NCBI GenBank assembly: GCA_004143645.1
Contig: RXPK01000083.1
Span: 2,216,228 to 2,280,227, forward strand
Length of the DNA: 64,000 bases
Direction: 5' to 3'
From: Protaetia brevitarsis
Taxonomy: Eukaryota; Arthropoda; Insecta; Coleoptera; Scarabaeidae
Each line of letters begins with the position of its first letter. Position 1 is the stretch's first letter. Below the pieces are notes generated by a model that made no database searches, was not told where the DNA came from, and saw nothing but the letters and a program-made list of their open reading frames with translations. This document shows positions 1 through 10,859 of the stretch, in pieces. A program made the translations under genes and the position numbers.

Positions 1-114
1 TAACAAACCCATTAATTTCACTTAAACAATAAGTACTTTTCAATTAACATAATGAATCTCTGATACAAGCATTATTATTATAGCAAGTTTTCTACCCATA
101 TGTTCAATACGTAT

Positions 115-398
115 TGCTGTGGTCTGGCACCCAGGTTTCCGGAAATTCAAATTTGTATTTTTATTAATTCCAAATCATCTTTATCAATGTAATGATAGAG
201 TTTCCACAATTTTAATATTTTCTTTTGAAACAATTTTGTTAATAGAATTGTTTGTTAAGTTTAATGTAATTGTTCAGTTGTGTATTTTAATTTCATTCAA
301 TTGTACATATTGCCTTCATCAGTATTGTATATATATTTTGTTCTTTGTAACATTCAAGAAATTTATTTGCGATTCATGCGCTGCTTTGGCACGCAATT

Positions 399-429
<31 letters not shown>

Positions 430-1299
430 CGACCGTGTTACCCAGAGGCACTTAGTTTCTTGAAAGATTGCGGAGTAAGTACATGTTTTTTATTTCTTTT
501 GCTGCCATTTTTGGTAATTTCATTTTTATTTAAAAATGTTGTTCGTTTAATTTGAAATTTTTATCATCCTTCAAGGAACTCTTTCTTTAATAATTGTTGT
601 TGTATTTTATTGTGTACACAAGTCGGATGTAAGATCAGTTATTATATATTGTTCTAGAAGATATTGTTTTTTTAGTTTAAAGAGTTTAATTTTCCGTTTC
701 TTAGTTTTCAAATTAGTTTTCTTTGTTAATCACCTCGGTTTAGGTGAAAAGAAGCTTTGTGCTTGTGATTAAATTTCAATTATATTTATATACTTGTTTT
801 GTCCACGTTTAAATTTATTATAGTGTGTTGTAATTTTGAGACCACGTGGATTTTTTGTGATATAGGATTTTCTTCTAGAACAAATTTGTCCTTTGTTTGT
901 TTGAAGGACTTGCATTGTCCTTTTTAATTGTAGATTCAAGCAGGTTTTGATTTTGGCCAGAACTCTCAGTCCAAGGTTTGATTTTTCCTGTGTTAATTGT
1001 AATTAAATGTTTTTCTTTTTTTTTATAAAAATAAATTTAATGATTGTTAACGTCATTCAAAATGTTTGTTCTTTTATTTTTGAATCAACCATTTCAATCT
1101 TTGGGGATTTTAAAGAAAGTCAATTTTTCAAACGCCCACATTTTATTTTTCATGATTAGTCTAATTGTGAGAGTAACCCCGGGATAAATAGTTCTTTTGC
1201 GCCCTTTTATTTTTATCCGCTGAGCTAGTAAATTTAAATTTTCATTTTTTTTACTTTTCATTTTGCAATTTATGCTGTGACCATCAGTTAATACAAGTA
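115..1299 (+). repeat. Solo-LTR-like repeat, copy 1
   Basis: First of five copies of a ~1.1 kb AT-rich repeat (others near 15839, 39288, 42291 and 48141). It begins TGCTGTGGTCTGGCACCC. It shares ordered landmarks with the others: a TCACCTCGG..GGTGA hairpin, a CCACGTGG palindrome near 841, an AGGA..TCCT hairpin near 905, and GCGCCCTTTTATTTTTATCCGCTGAGCTAGT near the 3' end. The 3' terminus is diverged and the expected CACAGCA end is not clear, so the end coordinate is approximate. The open frame over 119-463 lies in the repeat and is not a gene. TG..CA ends and 4-bp target duplications on better copies suggest a solo LTR. A long non-autonomous DNA element is the alternative. Confidence 0.7.
403..428. 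repeat. (TA)n microsatellite
   Basis: About 13 TA dinucleotides inside the LTR-like copy 1; the other copies lack it, so it expanded in this copy. Confidence 0.9.
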
Positions 1300-1825
1300 A
1301 TTATGTTCAGCGGCAGGCGAATGCACTAGTTGCTTACCTTTTTAAACATTTTGTACTGTTGTTTGTCAAATTGTGTCTTGTCTTTTACCTATTTGTACCT
1401 ATGGCATTTTCATATTTTTAAATTTTATATTTTCATACTTTATATTAACCTAATAAGCATGACGTATCTAAATACTTATTATTATTAATGCTACTGTAAT
1501 ATATAGGTTCTGTCAACATAAACCTGCATAACAAAAGTGTGCGTTTTGTTGCAAAAAATGCGATAACTTTTGTCAACAATTTTGTGGGAAATTCTAATAC
1601 AAGTTGTGCTCGTCTCTATATGTTCAACAATTTGTGCGAAACTTTATAATTGTATGAAAATTTATAATTTTTTTTTTCCGTGCATAACTAGAATGCGGGC
1701 GTTGTCCTAGAATGTGCCCCACTTTTAGAATGTGCAATACGCTTCAAGTAGTTTTCTTTTGTTTTATCACTCTGTCGTTTTTTTCAATATATTTTTTTTA
1801 TTTTATAAACTTTTTTAACAGTGTT
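1300..1825. other. AT-rich DNA, nothing recognised
   Basis: Unique AT-rich sequence between LTR-like copy 1 and the tandem duplication. No coding frame, tRNA or element end was found. Confidence 0.5.
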
Positions 1826-2612
1826 GCCTAATTTTCAACTTTTTTGTCTATTTTTCAATTTCTTAAATTATTATAATTTTCCAATTGTTGTACGCCTTTT
1901 TATTTTTTCTTTTTAACATTAATAGTTTTTAATATTTTCTTGCATTTTTTACCTTTTTTGCATTTATTTTTGAATTTTTGTTTCGATTTTTTATTTTTTT
2001 CCCTATTTTTCCATTTTCTATTTTTTTAAATCTTATTTTTTTATCTCTTTTCTACAGTTTTATGTTTTCCCATTTTTTAATTTGTTTTCGCATTTTTTTC
2101 TGACATTCTTTTTTTATTTTCTCCACGCGCCCCCTTCTTAACATTTTTTGATTATTTTTAGCATTTTTCCATTTGCTTATTTTTTAACAATTTTTCCATC
2201 ATTTTTTCAAATAGTGTGTTCTAATTTTCAACTTTTTTGTCTATTTTTATTTCTTATAGTTCTTTATAATTTCCATTGTTTGTACGCGTTTTTTATTTTT
2301 TCTTTTTGACTTTGATAGTTTTTAATATTTTCTTGCATTTTTTACCTTTTTTGCATTTATTTTTGAATTTTTGTTTTTCCCTATTTTTCCATTTTCTATT
2401 TTTTTAAAAATTTCATTTTTTATCTCTTTTCTACAGTTTTATGTTTTCCCATTTTTTAAAAACTTTTTCGCATTTTTTTACCTTTTAATTTTTTTTCTGA
2501 CATTCTTTTTTATTTTCTCCATACTTAGCGCCCCCTTTTTAACATTTTTTGATTGTTTTTAGCATTTTTCCATTTGCTTATTTTTTTAACAATTTTTCCA
2601 TCACTTTTTCAA
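1826..2612. repeat. Tandem duplication, two ~393-bp T-rich units
   Basis: Two direct copies at about 1826-2218 and 2219-2612. Each starts near CTAATTTTCAACTTTTTTGTC and runs through the same landmarks (GTACGC, TTGCATTTTTTACC, CTACAGTTTTATG, the GCCCCCTTCTT/TTTTT block, CCATCA..TTTTTCAAATAGT). They differ by substitutions and small T-run indels, so the duplication is not recent. The frame at 2371-2562 is a Phe/Ile/Leu-rich reading of low-complexity DNA. Confidence 0.85.
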
Positions 2613-2769
2613 ATAGTTTTTTTTTCTCGTGAAATGTGGAATACGCCTATTTTGAGCCCCATCTTTCATTCATTTTCTTTCGGTTGAATTGAAAATTGGA
2701 GCTGTACTTTTCCTTAATGGTAATGTGATTACCATTTTTAATATTTAATTTTTATTTTTCTCTTTTTCT

Positions 2770-3010
2770 CCGTCTCTGTCGTTACTCCTTTTCCTATTTC
2801 CGTTGCTGTATTCCATTTCCGTATTTCCTATTCTCTTTTCCCTATATTCCTATTACATATTTTCTACTTTCCCTGTTCCCTATTCCCTTTCCTTATTCCC
2901 TTTTCCCTATTCTTATTTCTCTTTGCTTTATTCCATTTCCCTGTGTCCTATTCCCTTTCCCATATTCTTTTTTTCCCTATCCCCTTTTCCCTATTCCCTT
3001 TTCAAATCAT
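2770..3010. repeat. TTCCC-rich pyrimidine tract
   Basis: Degenerate simple repeat of TTCCCTA / TTCCCTTT type on the plus strand, with strong pyrimidine strand bias. The frame at 2803-3030 across it is compositional and not a gene. Confidence 0.85.
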
Positions 3011-4732
3011 TTCAAAATCTATTTTATTAAAAACTACTTCTTCTATGTAGAACAACGGAAAAGGTATTTTACCTGAAACGCAAAAATAATTTTAGCTCAA
3101 CCGTAAAAGCCTGCTTGATTTAAAAAAAAAATCGAATGTAAACTAAAAATAAATTTCAGACCAAACTGAGCTCATTTCCCAAATATGAAAATTCTAGCCA
3201 AAAGTCTTTTGTTAATTATATCTATTGTGAACTCAATCCCGGGACATCTGTATATCGATACTGTGAATTATATGATTTTTCTGATTTATATGATTGTGGC
3301 GTCCACAATTGCGGCAAAATAACTTTTTCTCTGTGTGCTCTGTATACGGTAGATGATAAATTACCTTTAATGAGATTGTAGTTTATTTTAAAAGATACTC
3401 AAACTCATTACCAGATAGAATTTTATAAAAACCCATGACAGAACAAGAACTCATATGGTGCATACTGTTTGACACTACGCTGAATAAAAGGTGTGGAATT
3501 TTATTAAAAAATGCAGTAGTTAATTGCCTCAACTTATTGTCAATGTTATGTTGAACGGACGTAATCATTTATAAATGTATTTATAAATCTCTGGAGGCTC
3601 TCGATGTAACATTCACACGCATTTATTGACGCGCATATTAATCAATGATTGATGAAGTGGCAAATCGCATTAGTAACTCTATAAATAAACAGCAATTGTT
3701 AAGAGCAACGTCGATTATTAACACTGGTTTCTTTTTGCTCGTTACAATTCCCACTAACTGGTGTCCCCATAAGGACCTGTCAAACGTTGTAATACAGCGC
3801 AAATGAAGTGCGTTCAATTAAGTTTATTATTTTCCGAGGGACAACTTTACGACATGTTCCATACATAAATCCGTCCACGGTAAAACTCGCACTTTTCCCC
3901 GCACACGCAATAAAAATAGGTTCTAATTGATAACGGCCCAATCGAATGGAGAATTTATATATAATAAAAAAAAAAAACTGGTGAAGTGTTATTACCAGCC
4001 ATAAAGCACGCGTGTAGCAGATAGTGTGATGTGGTAAAAATATTTATTGTGCGTTATAATTTAACGACAGATCATGGGCTGTTTTAACAAGTTGATTATT
4101 ATTACCGTTATTATTGTTATTATTATTATCGTTGAATTATAAGGTATTAAAATAATTTACTGCGGTCGTATAAGCCACAAAAATTAATATTGTCGTGTTG
4201 TGGCATGCATGTTTGCCGGATACTAAATAAAAGTCGGTGCGATAAAACACGTATAACGTGGGCAATGCTTATTTGTAAATAGGGGTGTTAGCAGATTTTA
4301 CAACCACTTTTGGCGGTTTTATTGTGGTCAATTGAAACAGGCGTTTATTATACCAGCGGTGTGTTTTGAATTTTAATGGAATTATTTCAGATATGTGGTA
4401 AAAGCAAACATAACCTAAGAGATGGACTTGCGGGAATAAATGGACGGGTTTTATTACTGAGATGAGAAATTATATGTATGTGATTCATTCTAATACATTA
4501 AATATAGGTTGAGACAACACCGACATGACTGTTCTAGAGGTAACAATAAAAGTGCAATCACTGGTCACACTCTGAGTACAGGCAATCGATTTGATTTTGA
4601 GAATGTCTCCATAATTGAAGAACAAGATAAACACAAAATATTTTTCTTTTTGGAAATGGTTTATATTAATCAATACAACACAGCAAATTTTACAACAGAT
4701 ATTATTTATCTCAGTCACATATATTCATATCT
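3011..4732. other. Non-coding stretch, nothing recognised
   Basis: Mostly unique AT-rich DNA with short poly-A and ATT runs. The small frames at 3383-3568 and 4485-4736 resemble no known family and overlap on both strands. No structural RNA or element boundary was identified. Confidence 0.5.
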
Positions 4733-6259
4733 TTAAAAATATACACTTTATTAACACACTTTATTTATGAAAACTAAATTATTACAAATCATCCTAACCC
4801 CGTGCTCCACCTGAAAAGGTACTACACGAGGCTACCTATTCTAAATACTAAATGGGTTCCATAACAATTGAAATGATCCTACTCTAACTAAATAGTTTCG
4901 CTATGATTTTTAATAACAAAAATATAATACAGTAGCCTCGCGACCATATGAATACTACTTTTGAGAAATGATAAAATATATGAAATGTGATTAGTTCACA
5001 TAATCGCGAGTCTACTGTAAATCAGTCAGCTATCAGGTTATTATTAAAGGCGCCATGGAACGACTTTCGTTATCTCCCAGCATTCGCCAAGGACACTGAT
5101 TATATATAACATACTTATATAAAATCAATGGCCACGGAGTAAGGGAAAACCATGGCAAAAACCTTACTCTGGGAGGATCTGGGAAGAAGTCCCAGACCTT
5201 ATTACTGATAGCCACAAATTATTATTATCCTTCTGACTGCCGAAGAAGCAGCCTCCACGTCTCCTCAAATTCCGACAGCCTTGCCGTTCTTGCGTAGCTG
5301 CTCCCTTTTCCACGCATTCAGAAGTTGAACAGGAAAGATAATGACCTAAAAAAACAACAAAACAACAGCAGTACCTATTCTAATACTTAATAATAACTTA
5401 ATCTAATTATTCTAACCAAGAGTATTAAATAAGATTTATATTTTAAAATTTATAGTTTTAACACCAATTCGACCACTAAAGAGCATAAATACTCATTTAT
5501 AAGCGTGCTACCTTACTAACTATCTAAATATCATGCCGTAGCCTATCTAGTTTCTTTGCAACATTACTAAAAAATCCCACCATTCGATCGACTCATTATC
5601 TCTAATATCTGTTTCGCGTCGCGGCCAATTTAACCCCCTAGCTAATGCCCTAACCTCCGTACGCGACCGCCACTCATCAGTGAGTGGCATTCAAATAAGA
5701 CATGCCCCGCTGTATCTACCCCACCACACTCACAAAGCGAATCATTAACCCTCCCAATTCTACATAAAAATGATTTAAATTACCGTGACCTGTTATTAAT
5801 TCTACCGCCTGATACGATAAATTAACCCTCATTTCCCTAAAACGTATAACGCTACCGATAAATTTCCTAGTCCACCTCCCATTTAAGGTATTATCTCACC
5901 TACTCTGCCAATCATTATCAAGTTTATCCCTAAACGCTTTTTTAACTACACTAGCCGAAATTAGCCCAAATCTAATAATCAAGCTATCTCCCTAGATACC
6001 GCCTCTTTCGCTAATTGATCCGCCCTCTCATTACCGATTGTACCTACACGAGCCCTAGTCCAAAAAAGTTTTATACCCCCCTCGCGCAACATATCCCAAG
6101 TATCTAACAACAAATCGGTCGGATTTTTTAAATTCCCTAACGCCTCTAATACAGATAAGCTATCTGTTATAATTCTCACGTCCCGCATAAAATCCCATTC
6201 GCGCCTACTATAAACTACTGCCTGATTTATTGCAACTAATTCAAATTAAAAATATACAC
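4733..6259 (-). mobile_element. 5'-truncated RNase H LINE (RNH-A) with 14-bp target duplication
   Basis: A minus-strand 3' fragment of an I-like non-LTR retrotransposon fills 4747-6245. The identical 14-mer TTAAAAATATACAC flanks it at 4733-4746 and 6246-6259, marking a target-primed insertion. From 5' to 3' it holds part of the RNase H domain, the C-terminal zinc-knuckle-like region (Cys-x-Cys..His..Cys, translated from about 5760-5690), and a long 3' UTR ending at 4747 with an AATAAA signal. The same 3' UTR recurs at 33515-34600 and the coding end at 6961-8722, which defines a multi-copy family. Confidence 0.9.
5979..6245 (-). pseudogene. RNase H domain of RNH-A LINE, 5' truncated
   Basis: The frame reads in from the 5' truncation as ELVAINQAVV, then DVRIITDSLSVLEAL, then TRARVGTIGNERADQLAKEA, and ends after VSREIA. 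The Glu of ELVAI, the Asp of TDS and the final Asp of GNERADQLAKEA match the conserved acidic residues of LINE RNase H. The first catalytic Asp (usually in a YTDGS motif) is lost with the truncated 5' part. A stop directly follows, and homologous sequence continues in other frames downstream, so the copy is dead. In a live element the domain removes RNA from the RNA/DNA hybrid during reverse transcription. Confidence 0.85.
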
Positions 6260-6694
6260 AATACATATTCTACTTAAAGATAGTAGCCCCCATTATTGCA
6301 ATCCATGTAGTATTATTTTGTTGTTTGCTATTTTTTTGTAGTTAGTTCACCATTATTACTCATTTCATTCACCATTTACATAGTTTATCATCATTGTAAT
6401 GGCGGACTTGCTTTACATGTTTTCTCACCGTTTTTTAATTTATAATTCAATTTTGTTAACTTAAGTGTTTTACCTACTATGCTTGTCATTTACATTTTGC
6501 TATTTTTTAATTCATGTTTAATGTAGTCAACCATGTTACACCCATCGTAAGTAACTTTTAAATTCTTACTTATTCACATGTTTTACGCTACAGTCGTTAT
6601 CTATTAAAGATGCAATGAATTTATTTCGAAAGCTATAGAAACAGGTAAAAGGGGTTCTCAATTTTCTCGGTTGGTATCTTTCCCAAATATTTCT
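6260..6694. other. AT-rich DNA, nothing recognised
   Basis: No coding frame or repeat was recognised between the RNH-A target duplication and the minisatellite. Confidence 0.5.
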
Positions 6695-6960
6695 AACGTG
6701 TGGCGACTATGGTCGGCAATCGAACGGAAGGCGGAGGGTACGACGTATCACACTCTGAGGACGACTATGAACTATAACCGAACACGAGACCAAAGATGTT
6801 GCCGCGTTACACCCGTAGGGCGACTACAGTCTATAATCAAACGGGGATGGAGAGGTGCGTCGTGTCACACCCGCGGAGCGACTACGAACTATAACGAAAC
6901 ACTAAACGGAAAATTGCGCCGTGTAACATCCGTAGGGCGACTGCAGCCTATAATCCGTTG
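6695..6960. repeat. 58-bp minisatellite, left block (~4.5 units)
   Basis: The core CGACTA/CGACTG recurs at 6704, 6762, 6821, 6879 and 6938, a period of 58-59 bp. A unit resembles GTGTNACACCCGTAGGG followed by CGACTACGAACTATAAYC and a variable purine-rich part. It is far more GC-rich than its surroundings. The block stops abruptly at 6960 where an RNH-A fragment starts, and the same array resumes at 8724. The 98-codon frame at 6671-6967 is the translation of the repeat. Confidence 0.9.
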
Positions 6961-7193
6961 TAATTAGCGAAACAGGCGGTGTCTAGAGGAGATAGTGCAA
7001 TAATTACATAGGTATGGGTTAATTTCGACTAGCATAGTTAAAAAAAAAGCGTTTAGGAATAAACTTGCTAATGATTGGCAGGGTAGATTGGATATTACTT
7101 TAAATGGGAGGTGGACTAAAAAATTTATCGGTAACGATACACGTTTTAGGGATGAGGGTTAATTTATCGTATCAGGTGGTAGAATTAACTACG

Positions 7194-7195
<2 letters not shown>

Positions 7196-7227
<32 letters not shown>

Positions 7228-8350
7228 TACGTATATTTGCAATAACACCATTACAGAAAAGTCGAAATAAATTGTTTGTAGAAGTTTCTACAGATGTCAA
7301 AAAATATATATAAATATAAATAACACAAAGATAGAAATAAAAAAAAAAACTAGACTGTATACAGACAGAAACAAACATTGAAAAAAAAGAAAAAAAACAG
7401 TATATGTGTATATATAAAATTTAGATGCATGGATGTGCCAAAAAATCCTCGATTTCGTAGTATTCTCCCTCGACTAGCATGCGCTTAACCCTGTGTTTGA
7501 AGGCTCCAAGAGGTAAACTCTTCAGATGTTGCGGAAGGTGATCATAGAGTTTACACCCCCAGAAATCTGCCGCCTGTTGTGTACGTGTCAGTCTATGATA
7601 TGGTGTTCTTAGTGCGTTACGATCACGGGTGTTATATGTGTGATTATCTCCGTTCGTCCTAAATACCTCTTTATTTTGATGGACATAGGTAACGCAACAG
7701 AATATGTAAAGTGAGGGGAGCGTGAGTATTTTTTGATTAATAAAATATGTTTTGCAGCTTTGTCTGCTTTCAAGGTCACAGAGATATCTTATTGCTCGTT
7801 TTTCTAGGATGAAGATTCTCTGCGATCCAGTTGTCATTCCCCAGAAGATCAGTCCATACCAAAGGTGAGATTGGAAGTTGGCAAAATATGCCATCCTTGC
7901 AGCATCTTTACCGGCGATGTGCTTCAGTCTTCTGATGGTAAAAAGAGCAGATGTTGTAGGTGATCCTGCCATGATAAAAGAGAGCCTACCGTGATGCCCA
8001 GAAATTTTACTGCCGTTGATTCACCAGTGGTCTTAGTTGAGAAATGTAAGTTTTGTGGTTTGTTTATATTTACTTTTAATTTGTTGGCGGCAAACCAGTT
8101 TTCAGCCTTTTGAATTGTCTGTCTTGAATTTTGTTACAATTCCTTCGGATTTGATGGGTGCACTAGTAGTGAGGTGTCATCCGCATACAGGCATATCTGA
8201 GCTTCACTAATATTAGACGGGAGGTCATTGATATAGATGATTAATAGCAGAGGATCCAATATTGACCCTTGGCGGACCCCGTGAGAGATAGTCATGGTAA
8301 TTTTAAAACATATTTGCGTAGAATTGAGACGGTTAATGATTCGCGTTGTT
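7196..8350 (-). mobile_element. Jockey/CR1-like LINE 3' fragment nested in RNH-A
   Basis: This minus-strand insertion interrupts RNH-A exactly between two segments that are contiguous in the 4747-6245 copy. Its 3' end is the (ATT)n tail, seen on the plus strand as (AAT)n at 7196-7226. The 5' truncation lies near 8350. It carries the C-terminal half of a reverse transcriptase and a short 3' UTR. Order of events: minisatellite, then RNH-A, then this LINE. Confidence 0.88.
7421..8340 (-). pseudogene. Reverse transcriptase, C-terminal half, frameshifted
   Basis: 8134-8340 encodes the RT palm: GVRQGSILDPLLLIIYINDL, then the catalytic YADDTS. An in-frame stop at about 8132 and a frameshift near 7975 separate this from the thumb/C-terminal part at 7421-7972. 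That part reads NFQSHLWYGLIFWG, RIFILEKRAIRYL, and an HTYNTRDRNA motif, the usual end of jockey/CR1-type proteins. It ends FLAHPCI just before the 3' UTR. It cannot be active. Confidence 0.9.
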
Positions 8351-8723
8351 AATGTGGTGGGGTAGATACAGCGGTGCATGTTTTATTTCAATGTTCACTT
8401 ACTGATGAGTGGCGGAAGTTTGGGGATTAGCTAAGGAGTTAAATTGGCCGCGACGCGAAACAAATATTAGAGATAATGAGCCGGTGGAATGGTGGGATGA
8501 ATTTCTTACTAATGCTACTAAAGAATTAGATAAGGTTCGGAATGATATTTAGACAGTTAGTTGGGTAGTACGTATTTATAAATGAATATTTTATACTCTT
8601 TAGTGGTCTGAATTAGTGTTAAATTATGGCTTTTAGCATAATTGGGGTGTATACGTAAATATTTAAAATATTAACTTTTAATTTAATTACTATTGGTTAG
8701 AATAATTAGGACTAGGAATCATT

Positions 8724-8870
8724 GACACTACGAACTACAACCGAACACGGGACAGAAGATTACAACGTGTGATACCCTTGGGGCGACTACGGTGTGTAAT
8801 CGGATAGGAACGGAAAAGACTGTCCTGTCATACCCGTAGCGCAACTACGATCTATAGTTGGACCAGGGAG
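8724..8870. repeat. 58-bp minisatellite, right block (~2.5 units)
   Basis: Same unit as 6695-6960: core positions near 8726, 8783 and 8840 give the same 57-58 bp spacing. Phase resumes close to where the left block broke off, so one array was split by the RNH-A insertion. Confidence 0.85.
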
Positions 8871-10485
8871 GAGTACAAGCATCTGCGGAATCTGCCGAAT
8901 CCGTCTCAAATGCACGACTTAAATGGGCTCGCGGCGCAAGTGGAGATTGAAGCGTGCGCAAATTGAATATGCAGTGCCTGGGGACACGGTGAAATAAACT
9001 TGAAACCAAGACGCGTTACGGCAAATCAATCGAACAAAAATAAATAACTTAATAAATGCGGCTGCAGTGTTACTAAAACTAATTTATATGAAATAAATTA
9101 CAAAATTTAATTTTCAAGTGAATTTTTTCATGTTACATGCTAACACCGAAGTTTCTCAGGTAATATTACTATTGTTACAAAGTATCAAATGTATATATTC
9201 CAACAATTTATTTTTATGAGGTTATACTTTCATGCAACGAAGACGTGAGGGTGCGTTTGCTACCTGTTAACTCGATCAGTTAATATCGTATGTATTAATA
9301 AGTACTGACGTATGAATAACTCCTACTTGATCACTCTATATTATAATATTCTCATTTAAAAATTCCTCTGCACGCCTCACTTTATCCCTCTTCCTCCCCC
9401 CCTCCACCCATATATACTGTAACAAGTGGGGAGACACTAGTTGAACGAAATCAAACGCCCGTCGGGCAAATAAATTGGCAATCAACATCTCTTAGAACTT
9501 CCCCTTTGCGTCTGCTTGCTCGGTTCCCTTTGACGGGGTCGAAAGCTCGCCATATAGTTCGATTTCGAGGGGATGCGCTCCCCCCCGACGCACCGATATC
9601 GGGGTGGAGGGGGTCAAATCGGGGGATCGTCGTATTAGGTAACAATTTCGTCCTGGCGTATTTCTCTGATGCGTGATCAAAGTGAAAGAAAAACGGTGGG
9701 CGCGCCAGCGGTAAGTACGCGAAATGAGATTTCAGTCTTTTTAATTCGTTTCCGGGTCGTGGAGCGTCGCCGTGGGGTAATATCAGGAATAATTCGGTTT
9801 TCGGTAAGGATAATTGCAGGATCTTTTAGAATGCTGAAGAATAAATTCTCCTGAAAGGAAATATTACTTATTGGGCCCCTGTCAACATTTTGGTATTATA
9901 GTATAATAGGTTCCTAATAGGCTTTTGGATATTTGTTCGCTTATTTCATGGCCAACATAGTTTTTACTGCTGAATTATGTACGATGATTAACTTGTGCAC
10001 AGATAAAGTATATGTCACCCTTTCCTTCATAAGTGTTAAAATTATATAATAATAGTAATAATAGTCTTTATTTCTTTTTATCTTAATTACATTTACAATA
10101 AGAGATTAATTCAGATTGTAAAGAGAAATAAATGCAGCGAATAAAAAATAATAAGAAAAAGAAATCACAAGGCGATAAATTCAGATAGGCAGCAAATAGT
10201 GATGCCCCCTGTTCTACCACTTGACCTTTGAATCACAGAAATAAAGAAAAATAAAGAAATGCTTAATGTCTAAATCCTTTTTTGAAAGTATTTCTATGAC
10301 AGTATGTCACTATAGTATGTAAAAAAGTATTTCTATGACAGTTTGATTTAAAACAGTTTTGTTAACAGTTTGTAAAATTGGTTAGAAATGTAATTAATAA
10401 ATATGTTTTTAAAATGTTTGTGAATGTCCCTAGAAATATATTTTAAGAAAAAAAAAAAAAAATAAAAGAAGTTAAATTATAAAAT
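8871..10485. other. Non-coding; GC-richer island at 9430-9850
   Basis: Mostly AT-rich. At 9430-9850 there is a CpG-containing island with several overlapping short frames on both strands, none with a recognisable domain. GCCAGCG followed by GTAAGTAC near 9706-9717 looks like a splice donor, so a 5' exon is conceivable but unsupported. From about 10040 an AAT-rich run followed by TCTTTATTTC resembles the reversed tail of a LINE 3' UTR, with no coding part recognised. Confidence 0.4.
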
Positions 10486-10492
10486 ATACATT

Positions 10493-10530
10493 TCTGATGA
10501 AGACCAGAAAAATAAAGATTGTCGAAACGT
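10493..10530 (+). ncRNA. Hammerhead-like motif
   Basis: CTGATGA is followed by a short GAC..GTC stem with an AT-rich loop and then GAAACG. CTGANGA and GAAA at this spacing are the two conserved boxes of hammerhead ribozymes, known from Penelope-like and other retroelements. Stem II is only 3 bp, with an extra A before it, and no cleavage-site strand was identified. It may be a decayed ribozyme or only a retroelement 3'-end signature. Confidence 0.35.
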
Positions 10531-10559
10531 AAAAAAATGAGTTATTTAACTTTTTAAGT

Positions 10560-10859
10560 CATCATTATAAATTAGGCGCTACCCTCACGAAGAAAAAAAA
10601 AAAGGAATAGTCGTATTTTCTATGACCAAATATATAGCGCGAGCAGGTATTTTGACCCACCCTTTTGTACCCGCTGAAAGAGAATCCAAGCAGGGGCCAT
10701 ACACCGGTGCGCAATAATTAAACACGGATAGCACCATTGTCTCACAGAGAATAGTTTTTAATCTAACACTGAAGCCATGTCTAAAGGAATATAAAATTTT
10801 GAGGTTAGAATAAGCTCGCTTGATCAGTTCATTAATAAATTGTCTAAACCTGAGTTCAT
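10560..10859. other. No gene; undefined 5' flank of LINE
   Basis: AT-rich sequence upstream of the LINE open frame. The 5' truncation of that LINE could not be placed exactly. Confidence 0.4.

Larger units (their letters stand above)
6961..8722 (+). mobile_element. RNH-A LINE fragment, split by a nested LINE
   Basis: Left part 6961-7195 starts with AATTAGCGAAACAGGCGGTG and encodes the equivalent of LAKEAVSRE plus the following conserved segment (RNKLANDWQGR, TLNGRWTKKFIG). The right part resumes at about 8351 with GTGGTGGGGTAGATACAG, encoding the GVDTA.HVLFQC zinc-knuckle region, and runs to the 3' UTR shared with the 4747-6245 copy (TTGGTTAGAATAATTAG). Stops and frameshifts abound. The element sits inside the 58-bp minisatellite, which flanks it on both sides. 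Confidence 0.85.

Noticed and set aside
119..463. 114-codon frame in LTR-like copy 1 (and a similar start at 39292-39477)
   Set aside because: The shared start reflects the repeated DNA. The frame is not kept in copies 2, 4 and 5 and runs through a (TA)n tract.
653..880. TTCTAGAA heat-shock-like sites in LTR-like copy 1
   Set aside because: Isolated two-unit sites, not phased into an array and not kept in the other copies.
2371..3030. Phe/Ile/Ser-rich frames
   Set aside because: Products of T-rich and TTCCC-rich low-complexity DNA; no domain or conservation between the two tandem units.
6695..6960. CRISPR-like array
   Set aside because: A eukaryotic tandem minisatellite with no regular repeat/spacer alternation and no cas genes.
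7104..7378. Frames with poly-Asn or poly-Leu runs
   Set aside because: Readings of the (AAT)n LINE tail at the nested junction.
9451..9854. Overlapping frames in a GC-richer island as a possible gene
   Set aside because: Frames overlap on both strands and have no domain; a donor-like site alone is not enough to call an exon.
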